From: Candidatus Gastranaerophilales bacterium
GTDB taxonomy: Bacteria > Cyanobacteriota > Vampirovibrionia > Gastranaerophilales > Gastranaerophilaceae
DNA length: 58,324 bases
Reading direction: 5' to 3'
Assembly (NCBI GenBank): GCA_944322685.1
Contig: CALUPP010000031.1
Coordinates: forward strand, 1 to 58,324
Made by a program: the position numbers and the translations under genes. How positions within the stretch are numbered: position 1 is the stretch's first letter; each line of letters starts with the position of its first letter. This document shows, in pieces, positions 26,592 to 36,046 of this stretch. Under the pieces are notes generated by a model. It did no database searches. It was not told the origin of the DNA and was given only the letters and a program-made list of their open reading frames with translations.

Positions 26592-27239
26592 TTATACTTC
26601 AGCCAGTTTGTATTGTTTTCCGGTAAGTTCGGAAATGGCGCTGCACCATTCTTTCATCATTTCATCCACGTTGTTGCTGTATGGGATGAGTTTTCCGACC
26701 TTGACCGTTATTTTTTCGGAGAACGGGAACCTGATTTTCTTGTCTGAGCCGATAATTGCGACGGGAAGAATATCTGATTCCGTGACTTTTGCAAAAGTAG
26801 CGAAACCTTTGCTTATTTTTTCGACTTTGTCGCTCGCATCTCTTGTTCCCTGAGGGAAAAGTCCAAGCGCCCAGTCGGTGTTTTTTATTGAGAGGGCTGT
26901 TTTTATCGTTGAAACAGCGACTTTGTCCCTTTTTACGGCAAATGCTCCGCACCAATCCATAAGCAAACGGGAAAAGAAGCTTTCAAAAAGTTCTTCTTTG
27001 GCCATAAAGGCTACTGTTTTTTTCTTAAGTGCACCCGCCACAATAAAGGGGTCTTTGCCGGAAATATGGTTGGCTGCTACGATAAATCGCGATTTTTCCG
27101 GGATGTTTTCAATTCCCTCGACTTTGTAATTGTAAAAAATCCGGATATAGCTGCCGAAACATACTTTGCAGACCAGCCACTGAAAGAATTTTCTGAATTT
27201 GTTGAATTCTGAAGCTTCTCTTTTTGTAAAATGTGTCAT
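26592..27239 (-). CDS. plsC: 1-acyl-sn-glycerol-3-phosphate acyltransferase family (copy 1)
   Basis: 215 aa. The HX4D motif is NHISGKDPF (His58, Asp63), and block 2 is FPQGTRDAS, closer to the canonical FPEGTR than in the downstream copy. The two proteins share their whole layout (NIPxxxRFI.AANHIS, VAYMAKEELFE versus VAFMAKEELFE, CGAFAVxR, STIKT), showing tandem duplication. It is first in the plsC-plsC-dapA group. The ATG is preceded by AAAGGGGAAC. Confidence 0.9.
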   Translation of the reverse strand: MTHFTKREASEFNKFRKFFQWLVCKVCFGSYIRIFYNYKVEGIENIPEKSRFIVAANHISGKDPFIVAGALKKKTVAFMAKEELFESFFSRLLMDWCGAFAVKRDKVAVSTIKTALSIKNTDWALGLFPQGTRDASDKVEKISKGFATFAKVTESDILPVAIIGSDKKIRFPFSEKITVKVGKLIPYSNNVDEMMKEWCSAISELTGKQYKLAEV

Positions 27240-27360
27240 TTTTTGATGGTTCCCCTTTTGTAATATTTTAGCACCAAAAACATTTCCGGCAAAATGTTTT
27301 GTTTTTGTGCTTCTTTCTAGATTTTTGTAGCATAAGAACTTTTAATCGTGAATAGTCCTG

Positions 27361-27383
27361 CCGGGCAGTTTTTTTTTGCCCGG
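27361..27383. other. G/C-rich hairpin between mtnA and plsC
   Basis: CCGGGCA / TGCCCGG stem around a T-rich loop. There is no T tail outside the stem, so a role as terminator is uncertain. Confidence 0.4.
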
Positions 27384-27438
27384 GCGGGGCTGCTTCGTTG
27401 AAATTTCTTGAATCAACTGCTGTTTTAGCCGCTTTTGA

Positions 27439-28497
27439 TTAAGACTCAAACGCTTTTTTGATGGATTCTTTGTAATTTGGATAAAGTACGCCCTTTTCGG
27501 TAATAATTCCGGTTATGAGCTCATTCGGGGTGACATCAAAGCCCGGATTTATGACATTTACGCCTTCTGCGCAGATGGTTTTGCCGTTTATGTGGGTTAC
27601 TTCTTCTTTTGCGCGTTCTTCGATGGGGATTTGTGCGCCGGTTTCGATAGATGTGTCGATGGTCGAAAGCGGTGCTGCAATGTAGAACGGGATGTTGTGG
27701 TATTTTGCGGCAATTGCGACGGTATATGTGCCGATTTTGTTTGCCGTGTCGCCGTTTGCGGCGATTCTGTCCGCTCCGACAACAACCATGTCAATCATTC
27801 CCTTGCTCATGAAATAACTGCACATTCCGTCGGTGATAAGGGTTACGGGGATGCCGTCCATTTTTAATTCAAAGGTGGTAATTCTTGCACCTTGTTGTCT
27901 TGGGCGGGTTTCGTCGGCAAAAACCTGGATTGTGTTGTCTTTTGCGAACGCCGAGCGCACAACCCCGAGCGCTGTTCCGTATCCGACCGTTGCGAGCGCG
28001 CCTGCGTTGCAGTGGGTGAGGATGGTTGCGCCTTTTTTCACGAGTTTTGCGCCGTTGTCGCCGATTTTTTTGTTAATTTCAATATCTTCGTTTTCCAGCT
28101 TAATTCCGTTTTCGATAAGCATTTTTACTGTTTCATCAACTGATTTTTCGGAGTTTTTCGCAAGCTCAAACTGTTTATCCACAGCCCACATGAGGTTTAC
28201 GGCCGTAGGACGGGAGCTTTTCAGGTATTCTGCGTATTGTTTGAGCTTTTCGATGAATTCCTCCTTGTCGTTTGTTTTTGCGGCGATTTCCATTGCCGCA
28301 AGTGCCAATCCATGGGCTCCGGCAATGCCGATTGCGGGTGCTCCGCGCACAATCATCGTGCGGATTGCGTCGAACATTTCGTTTGCGGTCTTAATATCGA
28401 CCATTTTGTATTCGTAAGGGATGAGCGTCTGATCGACCATTCTCGATACATTGTTGACCCATTCGATTGTTTTTATTTTTGATTTAAATTCTGACAT
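27439..28497 (-). CDS. mtnA: S-methyl-5-thioribose-1-phosphate isomerase
   Basis: Methionine-salvage isomerase of the eIF2B alpha-like family (352 aa). Signature stretches are TIRTMIVRGAPAIGIAGA-type (TMIVRGAPAIGIAGAHG), the catalytic cysteine in THCNAGALATVGYGTALGV and the aspartate in VVGADRIAANGDTANKIGTY, plus FYIAAPLSTID. It may act on related sugars such as 5-deoxyribose-1-phosphate when the rest of salvage is missing. speD elsewhere in the window would generate methylthioadenosine once polyamines are made. AGAGG precedes the ATG; the previous gene ends 8 bp upstream. Confidence 0.96.
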   Translation of the reverse strand: MSEFKSKIKTIEWVNNVSRMVDQTLIPYEYKMVDIKTANEMFDAIRTMIVRGAPAIGIAGAHGLALAAMEIAAKTNDKEEFIEKLKQYAEYLKSSRPTAVNLMWAVDKQFELAKNSEKSVDETVKMLIENGIKLENEDIEINKKIGDNGAKLVKKGATILTHCNAGALATVGYGTALGVVRSAFAKDNTIQVFADETRPRQQGARITTFELKMDGIPVTLITDGMCSYFMSKGMIDMVVVGADRIAANGDTANKIGTYTVAIAAKYHNIPFYIAAPLSTIDTSIETGAQIPIEERAKEEVTHINGKTICAEGVNVINPGFDVTPNELITGIITEKGVLYPNYKESIKKAFES

Positions 28498-28505
28498 TTT
28501 TACCT

Positions 28506-28976
28506 CTATTCTTCGATTTCAAAATTAGTTGTATTTTCTTCCGGTCTCGGCTCAAGCTGGGCGTAAATGTAAGTCGCCGCAAGAGCCGAAAACGCATTCA
28601 CAACCGCGGAAAGGATTGCGACAAACAATGAAAGCAAAAGCACCACGAAAAATCCCGAGCCGACGGAAAAAGTCACGAGGCTGTACTGGGAATTTTTAAA
28701 AATGAGCCCGATTATTGACGCAAGCGGAAAATAAACCGCAGCAAACCCCAAAAACGAAACAAATCCTGCGATTCCGCCGTAAAGCGAGCCGTCTTTGAGC
28801 TCAAGATAGCCCACAAGCGTGAGTTTTTTCAAATAAATTATCAAAGCTGCCCCGATGCACATCATCAGGAACAAAAACGCGATTCCGCCGAGGAACGGAA
28901 TGACCGTAATTACGCCCAAAACGGCTCCTGCGATGAGCGAAAGTATTGATATTTGTTTTAAAAGCAGAATATTCAT
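28506..28976 (-). CDS. Hypothetical membrane protein, 156 aa
   Basis: Four predicted transmembrane segments (about residues 8-30, 34-50, 63-93 and 102-140). Gly/Ala-rich helices of the GAVLGVITVIPFLGGIAFLF type resemble small DUF-type integral membrane proteins. The C-terminus is polar and acidic. No family is assigned. AGGAG precedes the ATG. It sits between ruvC and mtnA with 21 and 8 bp gaps, so co-transcribed. Confidence 0.75.
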   Translation of the reverse strand: MNILLLKQISILSLIAGAVLGVITVIPFLGGIAFLFLMMCIGAALIIYLKKLTLVGYLELKDGSLYGGIAGFVSFLGFAAVYFPLASIIGLIFKNSQYSLVTFSVGSGFFVVLLLSLFVAILSAVVNAFSALAATYIYAQLEPRPEENTTNFEIEE

Positions 28977-28997
28977 TTTTTCTCCTCTTTTTGTTTT

Positions 28998-29489
28998 TTA
29001 TGCGTTAGCCGCAGCGAGCAGGCACTCCGTATTTCTTGCGTGGCAGATGGCCAGCGCGATAGAGTCGATTGTGTCGTCGAGTTTTGGGAGTTTTCCCTGA
29101 ATTATTTGCCCGACAGCTGCCGCAACTTCTTCTTTTGTTGCTCTGCCGTAGCCAGTGAGCGTTTGTTTTGCCTGAAGCGGTGTATATTCGTGGATTTTTA
29201 CCCCGTGTTTTTCCAAAAGCATAATAATTATGCCTCTTGCCTCGGCAACGGGGATGATTGTTGTTAAATTACGGAAAAAGAACAGTTTTTCTATGCTGGC
29301 ATGGTCGGGATTGAATTTTTTGATTAAAAAATCCATATCGTTGCATATTTCGAGCAGTCTTTGTGAGTCCGGCGCGCCTTTTTGCGTCCGAATCGAGCCG
29401 GACGAAACGAGTTTGTATTTGTCCCCCTCTATGTCCAATATGCTGTACCCGACGATTGCCAGGCCAGGGTCGATTCCTAAAATTCTCAT
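28998..29489 (-). CDS. ruvC: Holliday junction resolvase RuvC
   Basis: 163 aa. It cuts Holliday junctions in homologous recombination. The acidic catalytic set is visible: MRILGIDPG (first Asp), ASIEKLFFF (Glu) and the C-terminal LDDTIDSIALAICH (two Asp). Also QAKQTLTGYGRATKEEV. The start at 29489 is chosen because the protein then begins directly with RILGIDPG. The alternative six codons upstream has no Shine-Dalgarno, and TATACT lies only six bases before this ATG, suggesting a leaderless message. Confidence 0.95.
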   Translation of the reverse strand: MRILGIDPGLAIVGYSILDIEGDKYKLVSSGSIRTQKGAPDSQRLLEICNDMDFLIKKFNPDHASIEKLFFFRNLTTIIPVAEARGIIIMLLEKHGVKIHEYTPLQAKQTLTGYGRATKEEVAAAVGQIIQGKLPKLDDTIDSIALAICHARNTECLLAAANA

Positions 29490-29764
29490 AGATTTAGTAT
29501 AACGCATTTTGACGTTTTTATAAAGAATGAATTATTTTGTTTAAAATTTGCTGTTTGGGTTGATTAGGGGGGCGAGTAATTAATGAAAATTTGATTTTTT
29601 AGCTCAATTCGCCGCGCTCTCATATGCGTCGAAAAATTAAACTCACATTTACTTACACTTTTGTTCAATTTTTTAAATTTTTTCAAACTCCATCGTCTGT
29701 ACGTGTTGTTAATCGCAGGATTTGATAAAATATTCTAATGAACAGTTAAAATTGAGGAAAAATT

Positions 29765-31099
29765 GTGGAAAATATTGTAAAAAAAGAAATAAAATATCCG
29801 TTTTTGACCCGTCCTGTCGAGGTTTATGAGCGGGAAAACGGGCATAAAATCGTTCTTGCGCACAAAGACGGAGGGCTTGTGAACGTTTCAACCTGGGTGA
29901 AAACCGGTTCTATCAACGAAGATGACAAAATCAACGGAATTTCGCATTTTCTTGAACATTTGATGTTCAAAGGCACGAGCAAGCATCCTGCGGGCTATTT
30001 TGACAAAACTCTCGAGGCAAAAGGCGCAATCGTGAACGCCGCAACCTGGAAAGATTACACTTTTTATTATGTAACGCTTCCAAAAGGCGAAAATAATGAA
30101 AATTTGAACCTCGCAATCGAGCTGCATGCGGATATGATGCTGGATCCGATTCTTCCGGAAAACGAGCTCGGGCCGGAGTTTGATTTGAACGATACAACCG
30201 TGAAAGAAAAGCGCGAGCGCCATGTTGTTATCGAAGAAATCAGAATGCGCGAAGATCAGCCCTGGACAAAGGTTTACAATGCTGCAAACAACGCAATGTA
30301 CACAAATCACCCTTACAAACGCGATGTTATCGGGCATGCGAGCACGATTGCGTCGGTTCCGCGCGATACAATAATGGATTATTACAAAAAACACTACACC
30401 CCAAACAATATGACCACGATTGTGGTGGGCGATTTTGACCATAATGAGATTCTCGAACGGGTTGTGAGGGAATTTGATTTTAAAGGGCGTGAAAACTTTG
30501 AAAACCCGAAGTTTGAAATCGACAGACCCGCAGGCGAAACAAAATACGTCGAAAATACGGCTCAAATCAACACCGGATTTGTGATTATCGGCTATTTGGG
30601 CGAGGTTGCGTGCGCAATCAGGGAAAATATCGGGCTTGAGATGGCTGCGATTATTCTCGGCGAGGGGCAGAGCTCACGGCTCTTTAAAAACCTTATTGAA
30701 CGTGCAAAAGAACCGGTTTTCAACATCGTTTCGGCTGATTTTTACAGTTTTCGCGACGGCTCAAACCTTTTTGTGCAGGCGAATTTTGATGCTGCCAAGA
30801 AAAATGAGGCAATTGAGCTTCTAAAAGAAGAAATCAGAAAGGTTGTCGAGGACGGAATCGACGAAAAAGAGTTTGAAAAGGCAAAAAAACGCTTGAAAGT
30901 GAATTTTGCGCAAGATGCCGAAACCGTTTCCGATATTGGCGAAACAATCGGCTATTACATGACCGTTTGCAACAATCTTGAGCTTGTCGAGGAGTATCTT
31001 GAGGAGCTCGAAAAATTCAGTATGGATGATTTTAACGATGTGGTTAAAAAATATCTTCCTGTGAAAAATGCGGTGATTTCTGTTCTTATGCCGGAATAG
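29765..31099 (+). CDS. M16 family zinc peptidase (active subunit)
   Basis: 444 aa, insulinase/processing-peptidase family. The inverted zinc motif HxxEH is His61-Phe-Leu-Glu64-His65 in GISHFLEHLMFKGT. The downstream Glu ligand lies in RHVVIEEIRMRED, and a second M16 domain covers about 210-440 (VVGDFDHNEILER, LGEGQSSRLFKNLIERA). The start is GTG with GAGGAAAA 4 bp upstream. It is followed after 132 bp by a second M16 gene lacking the zinc motif, forming a typical active/inactive pair. Substrates are unknown; no signal peptide is seen. Confidence 0.93.
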   Translation: MENIVKKEIKYPFLTRPVEVYERENGHKIVLAHKDGGLVNVSTWVKTGSINEDDKINGISHFLEHLMFKGTSKHPAGYFDKTLEAKGAIVNAATWKDYTFYYVTLPKGENNENLNLAIELHADMMLDPILPENELGPEFDLNDTTVKEKRERHVVIEEIRMREDQPWTKVYNAANNAMYTNHPYKRDVIGHASTIASVPRDTIMDYYKKHYTPNNMTTIVVGDFDHNEILERVVREFDFKGRENFENPKFEIDRPAGETKYVENTAQINTGFVIIGYLGEVACAIRENIGLEMAAIILGEGQSSRLFKNLIERAKEPVFNIVSADFYSFRDGSNLFVQANFDAAKKNEAIELLKEEIRKVVEDGIDEKEFEKAKKRLKVNFAQDAETVSDIGETIGYYMTVCNNLELVEEYLEELEKFSMDDFNDVVKKYLPVKNAVISVLMPE

Positions 31100-31231
31100 A
31101 AATCCCGGCCGGATTTGCCGGAGATTCCCAATCGATTGGGATGACAATGACGTTTTAATGATGTCATTCTTGCAAAACGGGCCGACAACAAAACATACTG
31201 TCATCATAAAGGCTGACAAGAGAGGATAAAA

Positions 31232-32458
31232 ATGAAAAAAATATATTTAAGCAACAATATTCCGGTAATTTTAAAAGAAAACAAGGAAACTCCCCGCACA
31301 GCGGTTTGTTTTTACTATAAAATTACAAAACCCGAAGAAAAAGCAGGCGAATATTCGCTGATTTCGAGGCTTCTTTCACAGGGAACGAAAACCAGAAGCG
31401 CCGAAGAACTTGCGCAGGAGCTCGATGAGAATGCTATTGAGTGCTTTTCGGAGATGAAGCAGGATTATATCCGCATAAAGGCCCTGTGTTTGAACGAGGA
31501 TGTTGAAAAATGTCTGGATTTGATGGCGGATATGGCTTTGAATTCGACTTTAGAAGATATTGAAAAGGAAAAAATCAAGTTAAAAGGCGAAATTCAAGCC
31601 GAGCTCGATTCTCCGCGCGCAAAAGCCGTTGATGCATATTACAGAAACATTTATCAGGGGCATGTTTACGGAAATACTTTCTCAAAAATTCTTGAGGACA
31701 TTGATTCTATTGGCTTTGAGGAAATAAAAAGCCTTTACGGGTGCCTTTTGGACGATTCAGCCAAGGTTATTTCCGTAGCCGGCGATTTTGAGGAAGAAAA
31801 AATAACGGAATTGCTCAATAGGTATTTTAAAGAGGCGAAAAACGGCCAAGAAAAGGAATCGCAGATTACGGTGCCTGTTCTTTCGGAAAATAAGTTCGTA
31901 AAACTTGCAAAAGACGACGCATCTCAGGCTCAAATCCTGATGGGCTGGCATTTTCCTCCGATTTTTAGCGAGGATTATCCGGCGATTTTGCTTTTGAACA
32001 CGATTTTGGGCGCGAGCGGGCTTTCTTCACGACTTTTTGTGGAATTGCGCGACAAAAAGGGGCTTGCTTACGTAGTTCGCAGCGGTTACGAAACTTTTGA
32101 AAAATCGGCGAATTTTTCGGTTTATATTGCCACGGAGCCCAAAAATATACGTACTTCGCTTGAGATGTTCAATGTAGAGCTTGAAAAAATCAAAAATATC
32201 CCGGTTTCTGAGCAGGAACTCGAAAATGCAAAGAAAAATCTGCTCGGAAAACGCGAATTTATCCTTGAAACTAACCTCCAGCAGGCAAGCCAGATAGGTT
32301 TTTATGAGGATAAGGGGCTCGGGTGCGATTTTGAAGAAAAATTGGTCGAAAAAATAAAAAATGTTTCGATTAAAGAAATTCAAAAAGCTGCCGATAATTA
32401 TATTAAGGATCCGCATGTGTTAGTGGTTCTTGCACCGTCAAAATATTTGGAGATATAG
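31232..32458 (+). CDS. M16 family peptidase homologue (non-catalytic subunit)
   Basis: 408 aa. It has the M16 fold but no HxxEH: the equivalent region reads YSLISRLLSQGTKTRSAEEL. It retains the R/Y substrate-binding region RLFVELRDKKGLAYVVRSGY. Partner of the 29765 product in a heterodimeric protease (as known for paired bacterial M16 genes). Its stop is one base before the ATG of the PilZ gene. Confidence 0.92.
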   Translation: MKKIYLSNNIPVILKENKETPRTAVCFYYKITKPEEKAGEYSLISRLLSQGTKTRSAEELAQELDENAIECFSEMKQDYIRIKALCLNEDVEKCLDLMADMALNSTLEDIEKEKIKLKGEIQAELDSPRAKAVDAYYRNIYQGHVYGNTFSKILEDIDSIGFEEIKSLYGCLLDDSAKVISVAGDFEEEKITELLNRYFKEAKNGQEKESQITVPVLSENKFVKLAKDDASQAQILMGWHFPPIFSEDYPAILLLNTILGASGLSSRLFVELRDKKGLAYVVRSGYETFEKSANFSVYIATEPKNIRTSLEMFNVELEKIKNIPVSEQELENAKKNLLGKREFILETNLQQASQIGFYEDKGLGCDFEEKLVEKIKNVSIKEIQKAADNYIKDPHVLVVLAPSKYLEI

Positions 32459-32459
32459 C

Positions 32460-33074
32460 ATGAGGCGCATTTCTAAAGACGCAAAAGTCAGAATAGAATT
32501 TGAAGATGACGCGGGCGTTCCGCATAATATTGATTGTTACGTGGTGGATGCCGAGGCTGACCGGCTTATTTTGAGTTTTCCGCCTGAAGGACGCGGATTT
32601 GTGAAATATCTCGCTGAGGGTGAAACCGTAAAGGCCTATATTTATTCATATTCGGGGATTTTGATTCTAAATCCGATGATAATTGAGGCACCCAACGCCG
32701 AAAACCTCATTACGATTGAATTTAAAGAAGAACAGCAGGTAATCCAGCGCAGGCAGTACTTTAGGATTTGCTGGGAAACGGATTTTTGTATAATCGTTGA
32801 CGGCAAAAAGCTCGAAACCCGCACAATTGACATCTCGGGCGGCGGGGTTAGATTTATTTGCAAAGAAGAAATCAAACCTGACGAAATTTACAAGGGATTT
32901 TTGCGGATTTCGTCGATTGATGACCCGATTGAACTTACTGGACGGGTTTTTACAAAAGGAAACCGCAGAAAAAACGAGTATGTTTTTGAATATACCCAAA
33001 TAGATGAAAAACAGCGTGAAAGAATCATAAAAAAATGCGTTTTGATTGAGCGTGAAAGGATTCGCAAATATTAA
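32460..33074 (+). CDS. PilZ domain c-di-GMP-binding protein
   Basis: 204 aa. N-terminal YcgR-like beta domain (1-90) followed by a PilZ domain with both c-di-GMP motifs: RxxxR at Arg98-Arg102 (QRRQYFR) and DxSxxG at Asp124-Gly129 (DISGGGVRF). It likely acts as a flagellar brake or other effector; flagellar genes occur 14 kb away. The ATG at 32460 overlaps the previous stop region; the upstream in-frame start at 32430 lies inside the protease gene and has no ribosome binding site. Confidence 0.9.
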   Translation: MRRISKDAKVRIEFEDDAGVPHNIDCYVVDAEADRLILSFPPEGRGFVKYLAEGETVKAYIYSYSGILILNPMIIEAPNAENLITIEFKEEQQVIQRRQYFRICWETDFCIIVDGKKLETRTIDISGGGVRFICKEEIKPDEIYKGFLRISSIDDPIELTGRVFTKGNRRKNEYVFEYTQIDEKQRERIIKKCVLIERERIRKY

Positions 33075-33138
33075 CGCGTTTGCAAAATTCAGCTGATTAA
33101 ATTAAGATGAATAAAGAAACAAAGAGCATGAAAAAGTA

Positions 33139-34743
33139 ATGAACACAACCGAAGACAGCATACAATCTTATAAAAAGGACATAGACAGGTTCTATAAAAA
33201 CGGCAATCTGCAAAAAGCAATCGAATGCTGTCAGTTTGCTCTGTCAAATGACCCGACAAATGCCGATTTGCACGTTAGGCTCGGCGATTTGTACATGGAA
33301 TGGCACTTTGATATTCATCAGGCGCGCCAGTATCTTGACGAGGCGATTACCGAGTATCAGCGGGCGCTTGAGTCTTACATTGATTCGAGCGAAATTTACT
33401 TCAAAATCGGTATGGCGTTCTTTTATAAAAACGAAATCGACAGGGCGATAAATTATTTTAACCTTGCGGTCGAAAAAAACGAGAAAATGGCGATTGCGTA
33501 TTATATGATTGCTTCTTGCCATACAAAAAAGGCTCATTTTCAGGATGCGCTTGAATTTGCTGAAAAATCAATAAAACTCGCGCCGTTTTCGTCTTCAAGA
33601 GCGCATTTTCTCATTTTTAACCTGCTGAGAGTTATGTCGGTCAAGGGGTTTAAGGTTACAATGAGAAGAAATACGGAGCTTTTGCTTTCGATTTTGACCT
33701 TGCCGTTTGATAAATATGCGTTGAAAAACGTTTTTACGATGCTTTCTTATCTTGCATTTTTGCCGATGCTTTTAAAAGGCTGGTATATGGCTGCGACGAA
33801 AGGTGTTGACTCTGCGCTTGAGGTTTATCGGGCGGCATTGGAAAAAGCTCCGGGATTTGTGCTGCTTTATTGCCTTTTGGGTGATATTTACCGCGCTTTG
33901 GGGCGTTTTGAGGACGCTATTCTTGAATATAAGATGGCGATTATGATGGACAGCCTGAATATCACGGCTTATCGCTCTTTGTGCCTTGTTTATGAAGAAA
34001 TCGGCGATTTTGACAGCGCAATTGACGCTTATAAGCGCTTAATTGAGATTCAGCCCAACGCTGCGGAATATCAGAGCAACCTTGCGAACATACTTTATCT
34101 CAAAGGCGAGGCAAAAGAGGCAATCGGATATTATCAAAACGCAATTTCCCTGAATCCGAACCCGAAATGGACCAGCGTAATCGCACAAACGCTCGGTTAC
34201 GTGTTTCAGGAGGGCGAAAAGAATACGGATGCGGCGATTAGCGCTTATCAATGCGCGTATTTGCTCACTCCGACGGATATTGACATTTTTGTCAACTTAG
34301 GAAGCGCTTTTTACGACAAACAGGAATATAACAACGCTCTGACCGTTTACAGACGCGCATTGGAGCTTGATCCGACGAACGCGAAAATCCATTGCAACCT
34401 TGGCTTCTTACATTGGGGCAAGGGCGACATTCCCGAGGCGATAAAAGAGTACGAGCTTGCAATAAAATATGACACAAGCTATGATATCGCCTACAACAAC
34501 CTCGGGGTCATTTATCTTGACGATTTGGGCCGGATTCAGAACGCAATTGACCTTTTTGAGAAAGCTGTTGAGTACAATCCCAATTATGCGCTTGCTTATT
34601 ACAATCTTGCGCGTTCCGTGGCAATAAAAGGCGACAAAATCGAGGCTGCAAAGCTTTATCAGATTGCTATGGATTTGAATAACATCACAAACGAGCTTGA
34701 TCCGCAGGAAATCAAGGGCAAAATTCAGGATTTGTTTGAATAA
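33139..34743 (+). CDS. TPR repeat protein, 534 aa
   Basis: Mostly tetratricopeptide repeats. About eleven 34-residue units can be followed, for example DPTNADLHVRLGDLYMEWHF, PGFVLLYCLLGDIYRALGRF, DSLNITAYRSLCLVYEEIGD, DPTNAKIHCNLGFLHWGKGD and YDIAYNNLGVIYLDDLGRIQ. A non-TPR segment at about 165-220 (KGFKVTMRRNTELLLSIL, FTMLSYLAFLPMLLKGWYMA) is hydrophobic and may associate with the membrane. There is no signal peptide. It is encoded between the PilZ and thioesterase genes on one strand, so probably in the same operon. Confidence 0.88.
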   Translation: MNTTEDSIQSYKKDIDRFYKNGNLQKAIECCQFALSNDPTNADLHVRLGDLYMEWHFDIHQARQYLDEAITEYQRALESYIDSSEIYFKIGMAFFYKNEIDRAINYFNLAVEKNEKMAIAYYMIASCHTKKAHFQDALEFAEKSIKLAPFSSSRAHFLIFNLLRVMSVKGFKVTMRRNTELLLSILTLPFDKYALKNVFTMLSYLAFLPMLLKGWYMAATKGVDSALEVYRAALEKAPGFVLLYCLLGDIYRALGRFEDAILEYKMAIMMDSLNITAYRSLCLVYEEIGDFDSAIDAYKRLIEIQPNAAEYQSNLANILYLKGEAKEAIGYYQNAISLNPNPKWTSVIAQTLGYVFQEGEKNTDAAISAYQCAYLLTPTDIDIFVNLGSAFYDKQEYNNALTVYRRALELDPTNAKIHCNLGFLHWGKGDIPEAIKEYELAIKYDTSYDIAYNNLGVIYLDDLGRIQNAIDLFEKAVEYNPNYALAYYNLARSVAIKGDKIEAAKLYQIAMDLNNITNELDPQEIKGKIQDLFE

Positions 34744-34763
34744 TCCGCATGAAAAGAGGTTTT

Positions 34764-35183
34764 ATGAAATACACTAACGAAATCCGCGTCTATTATGCAG
34801 ATACAGATTCATATCAGGTAGTTTGGCACGGCGCATATCTTCGCTGGATGGAGGCTGCGCGTGTTGAGCTTTGCAACATGCTCGGGCTTGATTTAAAACA
34901 GCTTCAGGAAACGGGCGACATACTTCCCGTGCTGGATTTGCATGTAAAATACCGTTTGAGCGCAAAACTTGATGATATTTTAAAAATTGAAACCGAAATC
35001 GAAGAATGCACTCCCGTGAAAATCGTTTTCAAGCAGGTTATCAGCAACAAAGACACGGGTGCGGTCAATATTGAAGCAAAAATAACCTGTGTTGCCGTAA
35101 ATACGCATACCGGAAAAATGTATCGCAAAATACCCGAATATATTTTCAATGCTTGCAAAATTCGTGAAAATGCAGCGGTTTAA
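34764..35183 (+). CDS. Acyl-CoA thioesterase, YbgC/4HBT family
   Basis: 139 aa hot-dog fold enzyme hydrolysing acyl-CoA thioesters. The family motif with the catalytic aspartate is RVYYADTDSYQVVWHGAYLR (Y-x-D-TD--G-V-H). The 4HBT continuation is RWMEAARVELCNMLG. The ATG at 34764 is used because AAAGAGG lies 5-11 bp upstream, while the ATG at 34749 has no ribosome binding site. It overlaps the convergent gene at 35180 by 4 bp. Confidence 0.9.
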   Translation: MKYTNEIRVYYADTDSYQVVWHGAYLRWMEAARVELCNMLGLDLKQLQETGDILPVLDLHVKYRLSAKLDDILKIETEIEECTPVKIVFKQVISNKDTGAVNIEAKITCVAVNTHTGKMYRKIPEYIFNACKIRENAAV

Positions 35184-35848
35184 AAATCCAAATCCAGCGT
35201 TTTGTTGAGATTTTTGTCCTCTCCGCAGGTTGAGGGCGTGCAGGTGAAGTATTCTTCGAATTTTTTGAGCAGATTTTGCGCATTTTTCTTTGACATTTCC
35301 ATTGAAATGGTGTTCGTTCCTCTTTTTACAGATTCAAAACCCAGATTAATGTATTTTTCATGCAGGTTAGGGCTTCCGTTTGTGATTGCATCGATTGTGA
35401 TTTTTTCTGAGCCTGAAGTTTCATGGAATTTTAGCGCCTGATTTAAGAGGCTTTTTCCTGCGAATTTTACCTTTTCATTGATTTTTACGGGCCAGGTGCA
35501 GATGGATTCAATGTGGGTGTTTTTGTTTACTGTTTTAAAATTTATGATTCCGCAGGGTTTGTTCTGAAAAACGGCAAGATACGAGCGGAATTCTTGCGAA
35601 AAAGCGTTTTCTGCCGCATAAAACAGCATTTCTTTCCACCGTTCAAAGCCCGGTTTTTGGGCATCTTTGGGCATCAGTCGGGCCGGGTCCGCAATTTGAA
35701 CCAAATTGTTCAAAAAAGGACGGTCTTTTGCGGTAATTCGATAAATATCGATTTCTGTTTTAAGCCCGTTTGTGATATTTTTGGTTTTCGTTATCAAAAT
35801 TCCCCTGAAAGAGGGAGTTTTTTCGGCTGTGTTTAATTTTTTAATCAT
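35180..35848 (-). CDS. GNAT-like hypothetical protein, 222 aa
   Basis: Probable N-acyltransferase fold: about residues 60-190 show the order of a GNAT domain, including VKFAGKSLLNQALKFHETSG and an ending LHEKYINLGFESVKRGTN. The canonical acyl-CoA loop Q/RxxGxG/A is not clear (it reads FAGKSLL). The N-terminus has the short motif PSFRG (residues 12-16), like other lineage-type proteins here. The C-terminus is CTPSTCGEDKNLNKTLDLDF, containing two Cys. No ribosome binding site is visible. Confidence 0.65.
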   Translation of the reverse strand: MIKKLNTAEKTPSFRGILITKTKNITNGLKTEIDIYRITAKDRPFLNNLVQIADPARLMPKDAQKPGFERWKEMLFYAAENAFSQEFRSYLAVFQNKPCGIINFKTVNKNTHIESICTWPVKINEKVKFAGKSLLNQALKFHETSGSEKITIDAITNGSPNLHEKYINLGFESVKRGTNTISMEMSKKNAQNLLKKFEEYFTCTPSTCGEDKNLNKTLDLDF

Positions 35849-36046
35849 AGATTTGAATTTTTTAGCGCAGGTACGCTTTCTTGCGAAATTTGCGCATGTT
35901 TTTCTTTCACAACAATAATAACCCGCTGAAAATTTTTTTGCAGCTGATTGTTTAAAGCTTTTTACCTTAAAAAATCAAAATTCTGCAAAAAATTAAGGGT
36001 TGGTTTAAGCGAAAAATTGTGATATAAAAATCTAGAGAGAAAAATT

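Noticed and set aside
29490-29507. ruvC start six codons upstream (ATG at 29507)
   Set aside because: No ribosome binding site and the protein would gain six residues before the conserved RILGIDPG; the downstream ATG is better.
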